This document shows, piece after piece, positions 1-13,000 of a stretch of 64,000 bases of DNA. This stretch comes from Magnolia sinica. Taxonomy: Eukaryota; Streptophyta; Magnoliopsida; Magnoliales; Magnoliaceae. The position numbers and the translations under genes are program-made. The stretch is from assembly GCF_029962835.1 (NCBI RefSeq), contig NC_080586.1, positions 67,705,501 through 67,769,500 of the forward strand, written 5' to 3'. Numbering within the stretch: the first letter of the stretch is position 1; every line of letters begins with the position of its first letter. Below the pieces are notes generated by a model. It saw only the letters and a list, made by a program, of their open reading frames with translations, had not been told where the DNA came from and made no database searches.

Positions 1-1590
1 AACCATGGTACATACGCATCTGAAGAATCTCAACTTAACATAAATGTAAGCATAGGAGATGCTTGAATTTAAATAACTTGAAATGTAACTGCATAAAGGA
101 AATCATGCGCATCAATAGGAGTATTGAGAATCACTTCTCAACGCCCACTACTAGTGTAATCAGTTACACTTAGGTCATTCATGCATTTCTACAAACACTT
201 AGCATACATGGAACAACATACATGACGTATATTGGAATACATGCACTTAGACAATTCCTGTTACCAAGGAGTTGTCATACATGCATCTAGCATACATACA
301 TGACAAATAATCATGGCAAACACAAGTGCGTATTTCATACGTATACGGTACTTTATAAATACACATAGAATACACAAATCTCAATATAGCACATGCATAT
401 CAGGAAAGCAACGTAAACACAACATTTAGCATGTGAAATCTCATCCATAACAAGAATAAATCACTAACTGGGATTGAAAGCCTTGAAAACCATAACCTAT
501 ACACTTAAAATCCGCACCTTAAGCGAAGAAAGAACCACCGAACTGATTTAGACGAGTTGTCTTCGTCAACGGCGTTAGAATACCCTAAAACAAGGACAGA
601 AATGAGAGACAACAACACCAAGACTAATCTAAGCTCTACCACAGGTTAGGGTTAGGTTAACTTACCCCAAAAGAACTCAGAACCGTCAGAAGAACGATTC
701 AAAGTGAAGGTTCAAAGATAAAGAAGAACGAGGAGGAATCCAAGGTGATTCACCAACTTATCTCTCTCACTTTCTTTCTCTTGTCCACTCTCTTTCCAAG
801 CTAGGGTTAGAGAAAATCGTATGGAAAAGAGGACTAGGGTTTAAGGACTATAAATAGGCCTTTACTTGATGAAAATAACCCTAGGGACAAGTTATACTTA
901 GGTTATAACCAAAGTAAGCCTTTCTCGATCCAACGAAGCACTTCTGGTGGGCCTATAACCACGAAAAGTCGGACTTAAGCTCCTTGACCATGGATCTAGG
1001 TCAAGCAGAGTTTTTATACCGACCGGCTCTTCAGATCAGCCGTGGCGGACCACACTCAATTCAACGGTTACGGAAACTCGATCAGGTCCACAAGCACTAG
1101 GATATGCCTGGGCCAACTATCTTAATCAGAGGGTGAAATTGGGTCAGAATCCAACGGTCAGATAGCTTAAAATCGTCGCGCAAGCGACACGACTCAGATT
1201 TCAATAAAAGCTTAATAAATTCCAACCGTTCTCACACTCTTCACTCTGAGCTCAAGCAAATCGACCCAGAACATCAGATGGACTTGATTTTTGAGGAGAT
1301 GACCAAGCCCAACTCGGTGACCGCAACAGCCTAAGATCATCGCCATCGGACTTTCGACGCGCGGTCTAGGTCCGATCCAGATCTTCCAAAAATTCCCCAG
1401 AACAACTGGATTTAGCGATGGATCCCAGGTTTCAGAGTAACGTAGCACTCACTAATCTACACGTTTAGAGCCATGCAGATACAATTTAAAGTGATTGATG
1501 CGGATTTCACAAGCAATCGAGTAAAGTGCTAATTACCCCAAAAACAACTACTTAAGGAAAGATTAGCACAAAAATTCCAAGGTCGTTACA
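1..1590. mobile_element. Terminal part of a long gypsy-type LTR (family A), cut by the window start
   Basis: This stretch has no credible gene. It aligns by eye, in the same order and orientation, with about 49200-51100: both contain 'ccttgaaaaccataacct', then 'cggacttaagctcc', 'ggatctaggtcaag' and 'ccgtggcggacca', separated by similar distances. It ends at 1590 in 'gtcgttaca', which resembles the GTTATA and GTTACA ends of the long LTRs at 52161 and 45211. I therefore read it as the right end of the same LTR family. The short ORF near 1212-1448 on the minus strand lies inside the LTR and matches nothing I know. Confidence 0.6.
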
Positions 1591-2949
1591 CTCTCCGAAG
1601 GACATGGTGAAAGCCTTTCACATGAAGTTCTTCCGCTGGGATGTTAGATGGGTCCCACCAAGATGTTAGTGATAAATCTACACTGTTCATCAGTTTTAAG
1701 AGGTCATTTTAGGTAGGACGTGTGACCAAAAACGAGGTGTATCTAAAACTGAAGTGGTCCATATGAGAGGATATAATGTATACTTAGTGACCACCGTTTA
1801 AATATTCACGGTGCAACGAAAGTTTTAAATCATGCTAATATTTGTGATTTCAATTCATCTTGGTACGAATGATGTTATGAATGGTATGGATGGCATGTAA
1901 ACATCACTGTCGAACCCAGGGAGATTTCAACGGTAGGAATTTCCTTACCCACATCTTCCTTTAGTACAACCCACTTGAATCTTGGATCCTATTCAAATTT
2001 TCTCTCAAGTTTTAGAATGATCTCACAAAATGGATGGATGGGATGGATTTCTAAAAAACGTGACGGTGGGCCCTACCTAGTTTCCAGCGCATTAACCACC
2101 TGCTAAAGGCTTTCGCATGAAATCCGCGTGAGATTCTTTGGATGAAACAACGTTTTAAACAGATTAGCTACTCCCCTGTCGGTGCTTTGTGGACCCTAAC
2201 ATGATGTATGTGTCTCATCCATGTCATCCATACATCTTTAAAAACGGTGATTTGTGTTTTTGATCTACCTCAATTTTGGGTTCATACCATAAAATTATTT
2301 TAAAAAATTTATGGATGGCATGGATGAGACACATACATCATGTTGGGGTCCACAAAGCATTGATAGGGGAGTAGCCAATCCATTTAAAACATCGTTTCAT
2401 CTCAAGAATCTCACGCGGATTTTATGCGAAAGCCTTTAGCAGGTGGTTAACGTATTGGAAACTATGTAGGGCCCATCGTCATGTTTTTGAGAAATCCATC
2501 CCATCCCTCCATTTCGTGAGATCATTCCAATACTTGATAGAAAAATTGAACAGGATCCAAGATTCAAGTGGGTTACACTAAAGGAAGATGTGGGTAGGGA
2601 AATTCCTACCGTTGAAACATCCCTGGGTTTGACAGTGATGTTTACATGCCATCCATACTGTTCATAACGTCATTCGTACCGGGATGAACTGAGAACACAA
2701 ATATTAGCATGATTTAAAACTTTTATATGACCATGAATATTTAAACGGCAGTCATTAAATATACACTGTTTCCTCTCATATGAACCACTTCAGTTTTCAA
2801 TACACTTCATTTTTTATCGCATGTCCTAAAATGACCTCTTAAAATAGATGTACAGTGTGGATTTATCACTAACATCTTGGTGGGACCCACCTAGCATCTT
2901 AGCGGAAGAACTTCATGTGAAAGGCTTCCGCTGCGTCCTTGGGAGAGTT
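1589..2949. repeat. 1.36 kb near-perfect inverted repeat (foldback element)
   Basis: The left arm begins 'ctctccgaaggac' and the right arm ends with its near complement 'gtccttgggagag'. Arm landmarks pair along the whole length: 'cacatgaagttcttccgct' near 1620 with 'agcggaagaacttcatgtg' near 2900, and 'catgatgtatgtgtctcatc' near 2200 with its complement near 2322. Arms are about 650 bp around a loop near 2245-2300. The centre (about 2163-2378) has the GATTGGCTACTCCC-type ends of the local MITE family. No ORF suggests a transposase. It looks like a non-autonomous foldback transposon. Confidence 0.8.
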
Positions 2950-3047
2950 GAAGAATAGGGAGAAGAGGCATGCTAGAGATATAAACTCACTCTCTCAAAC
3001 TCGCATGTAAGAGCGCCTTTATCCAAACCGTCTACATAATCCTACTG

Positions 3048-3056
3048 CTCTCTCTC

Positions 3057-3106
<50 letters not shown>

Positions 3107-3122
3107 TCTTTATATATATATA
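3048..3122. repeat. (TC)n then (TA)n microsatellite
   Basis: A long TC run at 3048-3104 has one interruption. A short TA run at 3111-3122 follows and forms the left border of the next element. Confidence 0.9.
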
Positions 3123-3478
3123 GCATGCTCACTTGCGCACCTACGCATGTGTGCACCTTTGCGCACGTGTCATAAGCATTTAATCCGAATGGTTCATTTG
3201 ATGCGACATCTCATGAAACCTCAATGGACCAATTTTTGCCCTGATCTAAAACCTTTGTGAGCTATAACAAAGGGAGAGATGCAAATCAAAGGAGGAAACT
3301 GTCTTCTTCTTTTCATGGCCCACCATAGTTTGGATCAAAGTAAAAGTTGAGCTCTAGGGGTTTCATGGAGTGCTGCATCACGTGGATCGTTCAAATTTTA
3401 AAAACACATCACGTGTGATGAGTTTTCAAAAAGTTCTCACAAGTTCCATGGGAACTGGGGCACAACTGAGCTTTCAGC
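3123..3478. mobile_element. Non-autonomous element inside (TA)n, copy 1
   Basis: This approximately 356 bp segment matches 29469-29814. Shared landmarks include 'catgctc', 'gcgcacct', 'tttaatc', a 'gggccataacaaag'-like stretch, 'gaggaaactgt' and 'gatcaaagtaaaa'. Both copies have TA repeats on each side, so TA microsatellites are the likely target. No coding capacity is visible. Confidence 0.65.
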
Positions 3479-3549
3479 TATATATATATTACCATCATTG
3501 GTTCAAACACGGCTTACCTATTTTCACACTTGTTGAGAACCATGACCAT

Positions 3550-4140
3550 TGTCATCGGAGCTGTAGACGAACCGACTTGACTTGAAAAAGCTCGATTAGA
3601 CTCAGTTTGAAACTGAGTTTGAGCCAAGTTAAGCTGATTATTTTAGCTCGAAAAAATTACGAGCCGAGTTTGAGCTTGCTCGAGCTTCACTCGACTTGGA
3701 TAGAATCCCAACTCGAATGGAACTCAAATCGAAACAATTCGATGACTCGATTATTTTGATATTGATGCCGCTCTGCAAGTGTTTGATGAAATGACTCAAC
3801 AAAGTGTCGGCCAATGGTGAGGAAGGTATGGATATGAAACAAATACCCTTGTATTTTGATTTTCATGGTGCACACCGTGTGTTTGATGAAATACTTGTAA
3901 ATGATGCTGCTGTTTTACATTCCGTGAGAAATTAAAGGTGCACTCTATGTGTTTTAGAAAATGCCGTGGATGCCCGATCTCGGCTTGAAGTGGCCCAAGC
4001 TACTGACCGAATCGAGCCAAGCCGGCCACTCAAGCTTGAGGATTGAGCTCAGAGCTGGGTTCAAGCTGGGGTCAGCTAGTGGCTGAGCCTAGTCAAGCCG
4101 TACCAAGTTCGACTCGATTCGACTCGTGCACACCTTTGTC
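3550..4140. mobile_element. About 0.6 kb MITE of the GTGTACAC-terminus family, copy 1
   Basis: It is rich in repeats of 'gactcga' and 'gagcttgagc'. The inner segment 'gtgtttgatgaaatgactcaacaaagtg' type sequence is shared with 28365-28968, including a second 'gtttgatgaaatacttgtaaa' landmark. The ends are degraded here ('gctgtagacg' and 'gtgcacacc'), so borders are approximate. The small minus-strand ORF at 3687-3875 is inside the element and is not a gene. Confidence 0.6.
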
Positions 4141-4429
4141 ACCATTAGTCTGATTTTCGCTTTCTCACGTGCCGCTATGTCGAGCCAAGAGAACATACTT
4201 ACACCCTTATCTGCCCATGAGCATTCTTCTTGCACGTCCAGCGATACCTAGCAACACCCTCAATTGCGAAAACGGCCCAAAGCATCAAAAGATCATACAA
4301 CGTCGGTAAGGTAGAGCCATGTCCTCCGTTTAAAATGTCCCGCACCTGATGCCCATGTGCGTCTTAAAGTCAGCCAATCCAAGCTCCTCAAATCCTCTTC
4401 CCACCGACCCTAACAGAAGATCTGTCGGG

Positions 4430-4822
4430 CCCACTATGATCTGTGTCTAGCATCTCATAGGACCCCAGACCAAACATCAGGCCGACCCAAATCTCAAGTG
4501 GGCCACACCACGAGGAAAAGTGGAGATGGGAATGTCTACCACTGAAGCTTTCTTGGGGCCCACCAACGTTTGAATCAGGCTGATATCTGGGTCCTCACTC
4601 ACCCTTGCGGGACTCACCTTATGAACGAATTGGATGGCATATAAACATTACGGTGGGCCCAGTGGAGGATTCAACGGTGGTTATCTTCATCCTCACTGTT
4701 CCTATGGTATGGCCCACTCGAGCTTTGGATGGGCGTATTTTGGGCTCAGATTCTTACACGATCTGTCTCAAATGATGGACGGAGTGGATGTCACACACAC
4801 GGCACAGTGGACCCCACAGAGC
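4430..4822. mobile_element. Degenerate copy of the 'gggcccacc' MITE family, interrupted by a younger copy
   Basis: Family words are present in order: 'aaatctcaagtgggccacacca', 'ggatggcatataaacatta', 'cggtgggccc', 'gatggacggagtggatg'. The younger MITE at 4832-5354 sits immediately to its right and its target duplication lies in this copy. Together they fill the space upstream of the MAPKKK gene. Confidence 0.55.
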
Positions 4823-4831
4823 CTTTTGTTG

Positions 4832-5354
4832 GGAAACGGATTGGCTACTCCCTCTGACACTAGGCCGGTGGCTGATGGTCAGTGATCTTTGGGCCCCACC
4901 ATGATGTATGTGTTTCATCCATGCGGTTCATCCATTTTTAAAGATCATTTTAGGCTTATCCCCCAAAATGAGAGGGATATAAATATCAGATGGACCACAC
5001 CACAGGAAAACAATAATGATTGGATATCCACCATTAAAATCATCCTAAGGCCAACTGTACCGTTTATTTGACATCCAATCTGTTGATTAGGTCATAAAGG
5101 CCTAGATTAATGGAAAGATCCAAAACTTTTATAGGCCCCAAAAATTTTTTAATGGTCGACATTCATTCAACAATGTTTCCTGTAATGTGGTCCACTTGAG
5201 ATTGGGATATTCCTAATTTTTGGTCTCATACACTAAAATGATCTATAAAAATAGATGGAAGGAATGGATGAAACACATAAATCATGGTGGGCCCACAGAG
5301 CACCGGCCATCAGCCGTTGGCTGGTGGCAAGGGGGGAGTAGCCAATCCGCGTCC
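4832..5354. mobile_element. 523 bp Mutator-type MITE with perfect 9-bp target duplication
   Basis: The terminal inverted repeats are GGAAACGGATTGGCTACTCC on the left and the complement of GGACGCGGATTGGCTACTCC on the right, 18 of 20 matching. The element is flanked by CTTTTGTTG at 4823-4831 and again at 5355-5363. A 9-bp duplication fits the Mutator superfamily. Subterminal regions also pair ('catgatgtatgtgtttcatcc' type). It has no transposase, and the ORFs inside it are not genes. Confidence 0.85.
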
Positions 5355-5363
5355 CTTTTGTTG

Positions 5364-5549
5364 CCAGGTCCGTCTCACCTACAATTTCCTGTAGTCCTTC
5401 GGACCACCGAACCGACTTTACTTTTTCCCCCTCTTCCCCCCTTCAAAATTCTCAATCTCCCATTTTCACGATCAGAACGTCCAAACAGCCCTCAGGAGAA
5501 GAAGGAGAAGAAGAAGAATTTTAGAATTTCAGTAGGAGAGAGGAAGCAA
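5364..5549 (+). promoter_or_regulatory. Leader/proximal promoter of the MAPKKK gene
   Basis: Only 186 bp separate the MITE target duplication from the start codon. The interval is pyrimidine-rich first (5408-5450), then AGAAGG purine-rich just before the ATG, as in many plant leaders. I see no clear TATA box in it. The transcription start may therefore lie in, or be supplied by, the MITE. This is an inference. Confidence 0.45.
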
Positions 5550-8500
5550 ATGCACGGGATCATGGACTCCCTGCGTCGATCTCTGGTCTTCACTGTCTCT
5601 GGAGGAGCAGACGAAGGCAGTGGCAGCGGCGGCCTTGTTGACAAGATCATCAAGAAATCTAGGGCTGGATTCGTCCCAAAAACCCAAAAGGAAAATAATA
5701 CCCCACCTATCCGATGGCGGAAGGGCGAGCTCATTGGCTGCGGTGCCTTCGGCCGTGTCTACATGGGCATGAATCTTGACTGCGGCGAACTTCTCGCTGT
5801 CAAGCAGGTCATCTCTCTCTCCCTCTCCCCACTATTGATTATCTCTCTGCATTAGTTCTCATTTCTATTTAATTTATTAGTTTATTTTCAATTTTTAATA
5901 TATTTCAATTTAATTTAATTAATTTATTATCATTTTTATTATTTTTGGCGACTGCAGGTTTTGATTGCAAATAATGCATCCAAGGAGAAAGCCCAAGTGA
6001 GAATTTTTTTCTTTGAAGGATAAGTGAGATTTTTTTTTTTTATAACTTTATTTATTTATTTATTTCGTTGATTGTTTGCTGATTGGAAGTAGTTTTAGTT
6101 TTTGGGGTCAATTTTTTAGATTTGGAATTTTGGATTATAAATGTTACGCGAGGGATTTGATATCTACACCCATCCTGATTGATTTGCTTACACCCATTTT
6201 CCATTTTTGGGAACTGAAGTATTATGCTTTTGTACTGAAAAAACTATTTAATTCCAATAATGGAAAATGGGTGCAACCTGAATCAAAATGGATGGGTGTA
6301 AATTGTGGTTTCCGTTGCATAAAGTTAATTGGATGATGTTTATTTTATTGTTTGTGAGACCCTTTCCGTTCTACATAGTTTAGACCGAGTAGTGGTTGAA
6401 CACCAATTCCCCATCATCCCTGTATGATTGGTGGTAATCCCAATATGCATTTCTAAATGAGATTTGGAAACTTCCCAGTTCCCACAATGCATTTCAAAGT
6501 CGGATTCGGGCATTTCAAAGTGCTATTTGAACATCACAAAATGCTCTTCAAAATGGCATTTAGACATTCCAAAATGGATTTCAAAATGGGATGTGAACAT
6601 CCCAACACAATTTAGGACAGGATTCGAGCATTTAAAAATGGGAGTTCCAAAACCCCATTTTGACATATTTGTATATGGATGGTGAGGAATCTGTCTATTA
6701 CGAGTACAACTTCTCAATGTAAATGGAGTACACAATCTTTTCGCATTCTTTGGTCAAATTCTTTAGAATTATTAATATCTTTTTATCAACACTTCTTATT
6801 CAAATGAATTTTTTCATAGGATCATATTCAGGAACTTGAAGAAGAAGTTAAGCTTCTCAAGAATCTCTCCCACCCGAACATTGTGGTCAGTGCTCTTTAT
6901 TTCGGTTTATCTATTGTTTGTTGTTCATGTTGATAAAATCTGCACCCTTGTGTTTGTTCTGTAGAGGTATTTGGGAACTGCTAGGGAGGAAGACACGCTG
7001 AATATTCTATTGGAATTTGTTCCTGGCGGATCCATCTCATCGTTGCTTGGAAAGTTTGGCTCCTTCCCTGAGCCTGTAAGTTGTTTCCACTTTTTGAATT
7101 ACCAAGATTGGTCACCAGGTGAATGATGTTTGTTTGTACGGTTTCATGCTGAACAGGTTGTAAGAATGTACACGAAGCAGCTTTTGCAAGGACTAGAATA
7201 TCTCCATATGAATGGAATTATGCACCGTGACATTAAGGTGTCTTTCTTTTTCTTCTTCAATCAAAGATTATGGCCTGTTGGATTCGCCTCAAAATGGGTA
7301 TGAGGTGTAACGAGGCCTGAACTGAGACATTTTGTGGATGTGGAGCCATTTGGTGTGTCCACAAAATTTGGATGGGAGATGTGCTAAATTCTCTTTGCTG
7401 CAAAAATGCAACCCAAAAGAATGTGATATTAATGGATGGACCCATCACCATTGCATTCTTATCCATAAAGGAAACCATTACGTGTTACAGGATCGTAACG
7501 GCTGTAAAGGAAAATTTTCATTATGGCCCTGTAACAGTCTGTTACGGGACTGATTCTTTGTTTTATTACTCCTATTATTTATTTTTTAGCTGTAACGCCC
7601 ATGCCATTATGGAATACCTTACTCCGTGTGTGTGTGTGTGCATGCGCATGCGTGCGTGCATAAACTAATAAAAATGTATGGAGTCCTCAGGGGGCAAATA
7701 TTCTTGTCGACAATAAAGGGTGCATAAAGCTTGCTGATTTCGGTGCTTCAAAACAAGTTGCTGAACTGGTATTAAAAACTGTGCCCTTTTTGTTCTCTTT
7801 TCAATTTTGATTTTCTTGACTACCATGCTTATTGAGGTTTGTCTATCATGACAGGCGACTATCTCTGGTGCAAAATCAATGAAGGGCACTCCATATTGGA
7901 TGGCTCCCGAAGTCATTCTCCAGACTGGGCACAGCTTGTAAGGAACAAAATAAGATCTTTTATCTTTCTTAAGTACATGAAACTTTCATTTTCTTGCCAC
8001 ACTTATTATTAAAGTTATTACTGCCAAGTTTGCATGTTGAATTGTTATTAACTCCATGGAAAGCATTTCTGCTGGAGAGTCCAACATATTGGGCTTTGAA
8101 GATATTAATTCATTTGCTTTTTGCTGGTCTGCTCATAATGATAAACCATTTGTCTAGCCACATGATTTTACATGCCACGTCATAAGTTACTTTTATTCTG
8201 GTTGCTCATTAGGATTACCCATTATGCTATTCCCCCAAAATTGATTGGCGAAGAGGCAAAGCTTGTACATTGCTGTTGAATCTTATGTATCATGGCGTGC
8301 TTGCTACGGAGAATAATCAACTTTGTTGTACTGGGATCTTGGAATTTACGTTCCTAGAGAATGATCTCATACTCTTGAACTTGATAATTGTTTTTCCCAT
8401 CTTACTGTACAAAAGTTCCATTCAAGGACATTTAGGACTTGCATATTGCTGACTTGGAACTTGGGTTGAACCCATATCTTTTTAGTGTAGACAAGGATCT

Positions 8501-9503
8501 AGCTGATTGTCAAACAGTGGGTTTTCATTAGATTTGTATATTTATTTCTGAGAACATCTGACACACAACTAGTTGCTGATAAAAAGTTCAAATAGAAAAG
8601 CTGTCACTTGCTTGAGGTGACACATGCCTTGTTGATTCATAGGAATGTTCCAAAAAGTTGAAGTGATGTAGTTTTGATAACATGTTGTCTGATCAATCTA
8701 ATGCCCTTTACTATCTTAATGGGTCAGTGGCCTCATGCATTTTTGTTTCTAAGTGTTCTATTATTCTCTTTCCCCCCTAAGGTTTTCGGGTGTGTATGCT
8801 TTGTTCATCAATTGGGGTCGGGCCATGATAAATTAGATCCTAGATTAGTTATATGTATTTTTCTTGGGTGTTCTAGAACACAAAGGAGTTACAAGTGTTA
8901 TAGTCCTTGTCTTCCAAGACATTTTGTTTGTGCAATGTTACTTTCCTTGAGTCTACTTCATTCTTCTCAAATGACGCTAGATCTCTTGGCTCGAAAGCTT
9001 CACCATCAGTGCCTGTGTGTATTCCTATTGAAGTAGACACTATCCAATCGCCTCCTTTCGCTAGTTGGTCCATTCCTGCTGTTGTGCTCACACTCTAAGT
9101 ATACTCACGATGAAAAATGGAGAGATAGTGTTGTCAACCATGATGTGCCATCCACCATATCTTCTTCGAAACCTATTGATGTAGTCACTCAATCTATATC
9201 CCTTAATTCTTTTGATATCCTTATTGCTATGAGAAAAGGTAATCATGTGTAGGGTTGTACATCGAGCCAAGTCGAGTCGAGGTGGGCCAAGCTTAGCTTG
9301 ACTCGTCCATGCTCTCCTCGAGCTCAAGCTCGCCTTTGAGCTTACCATTCGATCTCCCAACCCCAACCCAATTCCCAAATCTTTCAATTTGCAAATCATA
9401 GATTCAAAACCCAAAATCTCAATTTTAGGATTTGGAGTTTTCTTTTTTTTAAACAATTACATAAATAAAAAAATTCAAATATTAGATTTAGAGATATCTT
9501 GCT

Positions 9504-9541
<38 letters not shown>

Positions 9542-9670
9542 GTGGGTGTGGGCCGTGCAGCTAAGACACTGAGTCGAGCTCGGGTGAGTGGTCAAGTGGG
9601 GAGTTTTCTTTTTTTTTAAACAATTACATAAATAAAAAAATTCAAATATTAGATTTAGAGATATCTTGCT

Positions 9671-9736
<66 letters not shown>

Positions 9737-9834
9737 GTGGGTGTGGGCCATGCAGCTAAGACACTGAGTCGAGCTCGGGTGAGTGGTCAAGTGGGGAGGA
9801 GAAGGAAAGAGAGATTCGGAGAGTGGAGCTCGGG

Positions 9835-9881
<47 letters not shown>

Positions 9882-9977
9882 CTCGGACGGGCGCGGTAGG
9901 TTGGGTTTTTAAAGTGAAAGGTAAAGAAAGGGACAGGCAGGGTAGGGCCTTTAGGGCTTTTTTGCTTTTAAATATTA

Positions 9978-10008
<31 letters not shown>

Positions 10009-13000
10009 TTATATATAATTCTAGCCGAGCTAAGTCAAGCTCCACTCTACTCGACGTCGGCTCGTTTTCAAATGAGCTATAGGCCATATGAATCTTGGCT
10101 CACCTTGAGTCGTCATTCAAGCCGAGTCAAACTAAGCTAGATCGAGCCAAGCTAGCTTGGCTCACGTACAACTCTAATCATGTGTGTAATGACCACCTTA
10201 TCTCCAAATTTATTTCTTTTCAATGTTTGTGTTCCGCCTTTCTTGAATTTGCATTGTTTTTTGTTATTTTATTATGTTCCTAAGTCATATTAGGAAGCCT
10301 TGTCACAAAAGAAGTGGAAGCAGGCTATGGAAGACTAAAAGACTACACTTCATCAAAATGACACGTAGGAGCTAGCTAGTCTTCCCATCAATAAATGTAC
10401 TACTGGTTGTCGGTGGGTGTATACCATTACATTTAAGACTGATGGTGCAGTTAAACAATTGGAGGCTCACTTAGTTGCTAAGGGATACACTCAGACTTTT
10501 GGCATTGACCATAATATGACCTTCTCTCTAGTTGCCAAACCTAATCCATTTGTGCCATTCTCTTTGTTGTTGTTAATCATTGATGACCCTTCTTTCAAAT
10601 TGATGTTAAAAATGTTTTTCTTCTTGATGATCTCACGGAAGAGGTCTATATGGAGCAGTTACTTGGGTTTGTTACTTAGGGAGAGTTGGATAAGGTTGTT
10701 AAACCGAGAAAGGTGATTTATGAGTCGAAGCAGTAGCCACGTGCATGGTTTGATAAATTCAATAAGGTTGTGTTGGCCTATAGTTTTGTTCAAAGTCATG
10801 CTAATCATTCTTCTTTCATACAAAGAGGTGCTTTTGGTCCAATTGTATTAGTTGTATATTAGATGACATTGTGGTTGGAGTAATAGTAAAGGAATTGAGG
10901 ATCTCAAGAAGTATCTTCAACGACACTTCCTAATGAAAGATTTGGGTCATCTTTGATATTTCCTTGGGTTAGAAGTTGAAAGGTCAAAGGAGAGCATTAA
11001 TCTATTTCAAATAAAATACATTTTGGATTTGCTCGTAGAAACAGGCCTTCTTAGTACTAAGCCAATTGATATACCGATGGATCTAAATCATAAACTACTT
11101 AGTGATCTAGGAGACGTGGTTGAAGACCTAGGAAGGAATAGAAGATTAGTTAGAAAACTTACCTAACAATCACCAGGGCAGATATATCATATGCAGTGAA
11201 TGTGGTAAGTTAATTTATGAGTTCTTCTGGGGTGCCTTACATGGATGCGGTTGTTCGGATTCTTTTTTATTTTATTTTTTGGACATCTTAAAGGAGCACC
11301 AGGTCAGGGAATTTTATGTAAAAAGCAATAACCATCTTTAAGTTATAGGGTATTTTGATGCAGATTGGGCAGACCCTCCATCCGATAGGCGGGAACTACT
11401 TTCGAGTACTGCACATTTGTGGGAGAAAATTTGGTCATTTGGAAGAGTTAAAAACATAGCATTATAGCCTGATTAAACATTGAAGCAAATATAGGACGAT
11501 GACTCATACCACTTGTGAGCTCGTGTGGATCAAGAAACTGTTGAAGGGAATGAGTTTTGTAGTGAACCTACCAATGCAGTTATTTTGTGATAATCAAGTA
11601 GCCTCCTATATTGCAAACAATCTAGTTTATCATGAGAAACCAAGCTTATTAAAGTCGACTGTCATTTCATGTGTGAGAAGGTTTCTAGTGTTGAAATTTC
11701 TACGTCGTTTGTTTGTTCTTTGGATCAAGTTGTTGATGTGTTCACCAAATCTCTTGGCCATAGTCAATCTGCACATTTATTTCAAGCTAGGCATCAACGA
11801 AATCTATGCTCCAGCTTGAGGTGAAGTTTTAATGACAATGGATGTGGGTTGTAACTCGTATGACTATACAATCCAACTAGATGAATGAAATAAGGGGCCG
11901 TACAATGGTACGACACATTTAGTCACGTGTTTTGTCCGTGCATACCTTAGTATATTAGGTACACTCAATGTTTTAAATATCATTATAGCGTAATGTTCTC
12001 CACCCTTATGATACAGATACATATCAGTTATCGCATAGGATATATTGGTTGTATCACGTAATGTATCGTTGTTGTTGGGAAACATGAGAACATTGGGAAA
12101 TTGGTGGAATTTTTTAATGAAACTTCAAGTATTGTAGAAAAAGACATCAATACACACTTAGTATGGAGTCCTAATATATGCCTTGTCCAATTGAGTTGAT
12201 GCAAGTATGGAGTCCTAATATATGCCTTGTCCAATTGAACTGATGCTAGTATATTCATCTAATTTATAAATGTAAAAAGACATATATGGAAACACAAGCA
12301 ATACATTCAAAAGCAAAAGAAGAATCACTAAATCAAGTTACATACATGTTTGATTTTGTGTTTGGATACAACTATTTTATGAGAAATTGAGAAATTTTGA
12401 TTTTTCCCAAATTTCTGCAACTTGGCCCATCTCCCTAAATCACGAAATCGAAGCTCCAAATTCATTATTTTTCACAAAAAACATGAAGAATCATAGATTT
12501 GTAACCATTTGACACTGATTTAACATGATTTACAACAAAAAATTGGGTCAGAAATCGAAAATGTTCACCAGATTGAATAACTGGGATATATCGGCACTAC
12601 CTATGCGTTTCGTACCGCACAGGTGGGATACAAGATATATCGTGGGATATATCGGCCAATATTGTCGATGATTAAAACATTGGGTACACTTAAGATACAC
12701 ATGTCATATGGTAATGAGTATTTGCTTTTTTGACCTAATATATAAAGGAAGAGAGGAGTGGCTTGTAGCTTCAATTCACTCTCTCTATTCTCTTCATGCC
12801 ATCTCTTTTCTGTTTCTTTTTGCTTTTGCATAATTATATATGATGAAAACCACCTTAATCAACAATTTAGAGCAAGCCAATAGTTGGAACTTGGTGCAAA
12901 GGCCAAACAATGGTCTAAGGAGTCGTGGAAATACAAAAATGTGCATACAAAGCACTTTGATACCCACTATGATGCAGGACAATTAACCACTTGCTTTAAA

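Larger units (their letters stand above)
8680..11820 (+). pseudogene. Broken Ty1/copia polyprotein (integrase end, RT, RNase H)
   Basis: Plus-strand reading gives the integrase C-terminal part (8760-9230, with 'KVFGC' and 'DKLDPR' type motifs and a frameshift near 8928). After the MITE at 9251-10175 come the start of RT (10310-10720, with 'GCRWVYTI' and '[13 protein letters not shown]'), degraded RT to about 11200, and RNase H (11340-11760, with '[12 protein letters not shown]' and '[12 protein letters not shown]'). Many stops and shifts make it dead. No gag, protease or LTR was found, so it is 5' truncated. It lies in the same orientation as the MAPKKK. Confidence 0.8.

Noticed and set aside
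9734..10018. Long plus-strand ORF with Arg/Glu repeats
   Set aside because: It is the translation of GA and TA microsatellites inside a MITE.
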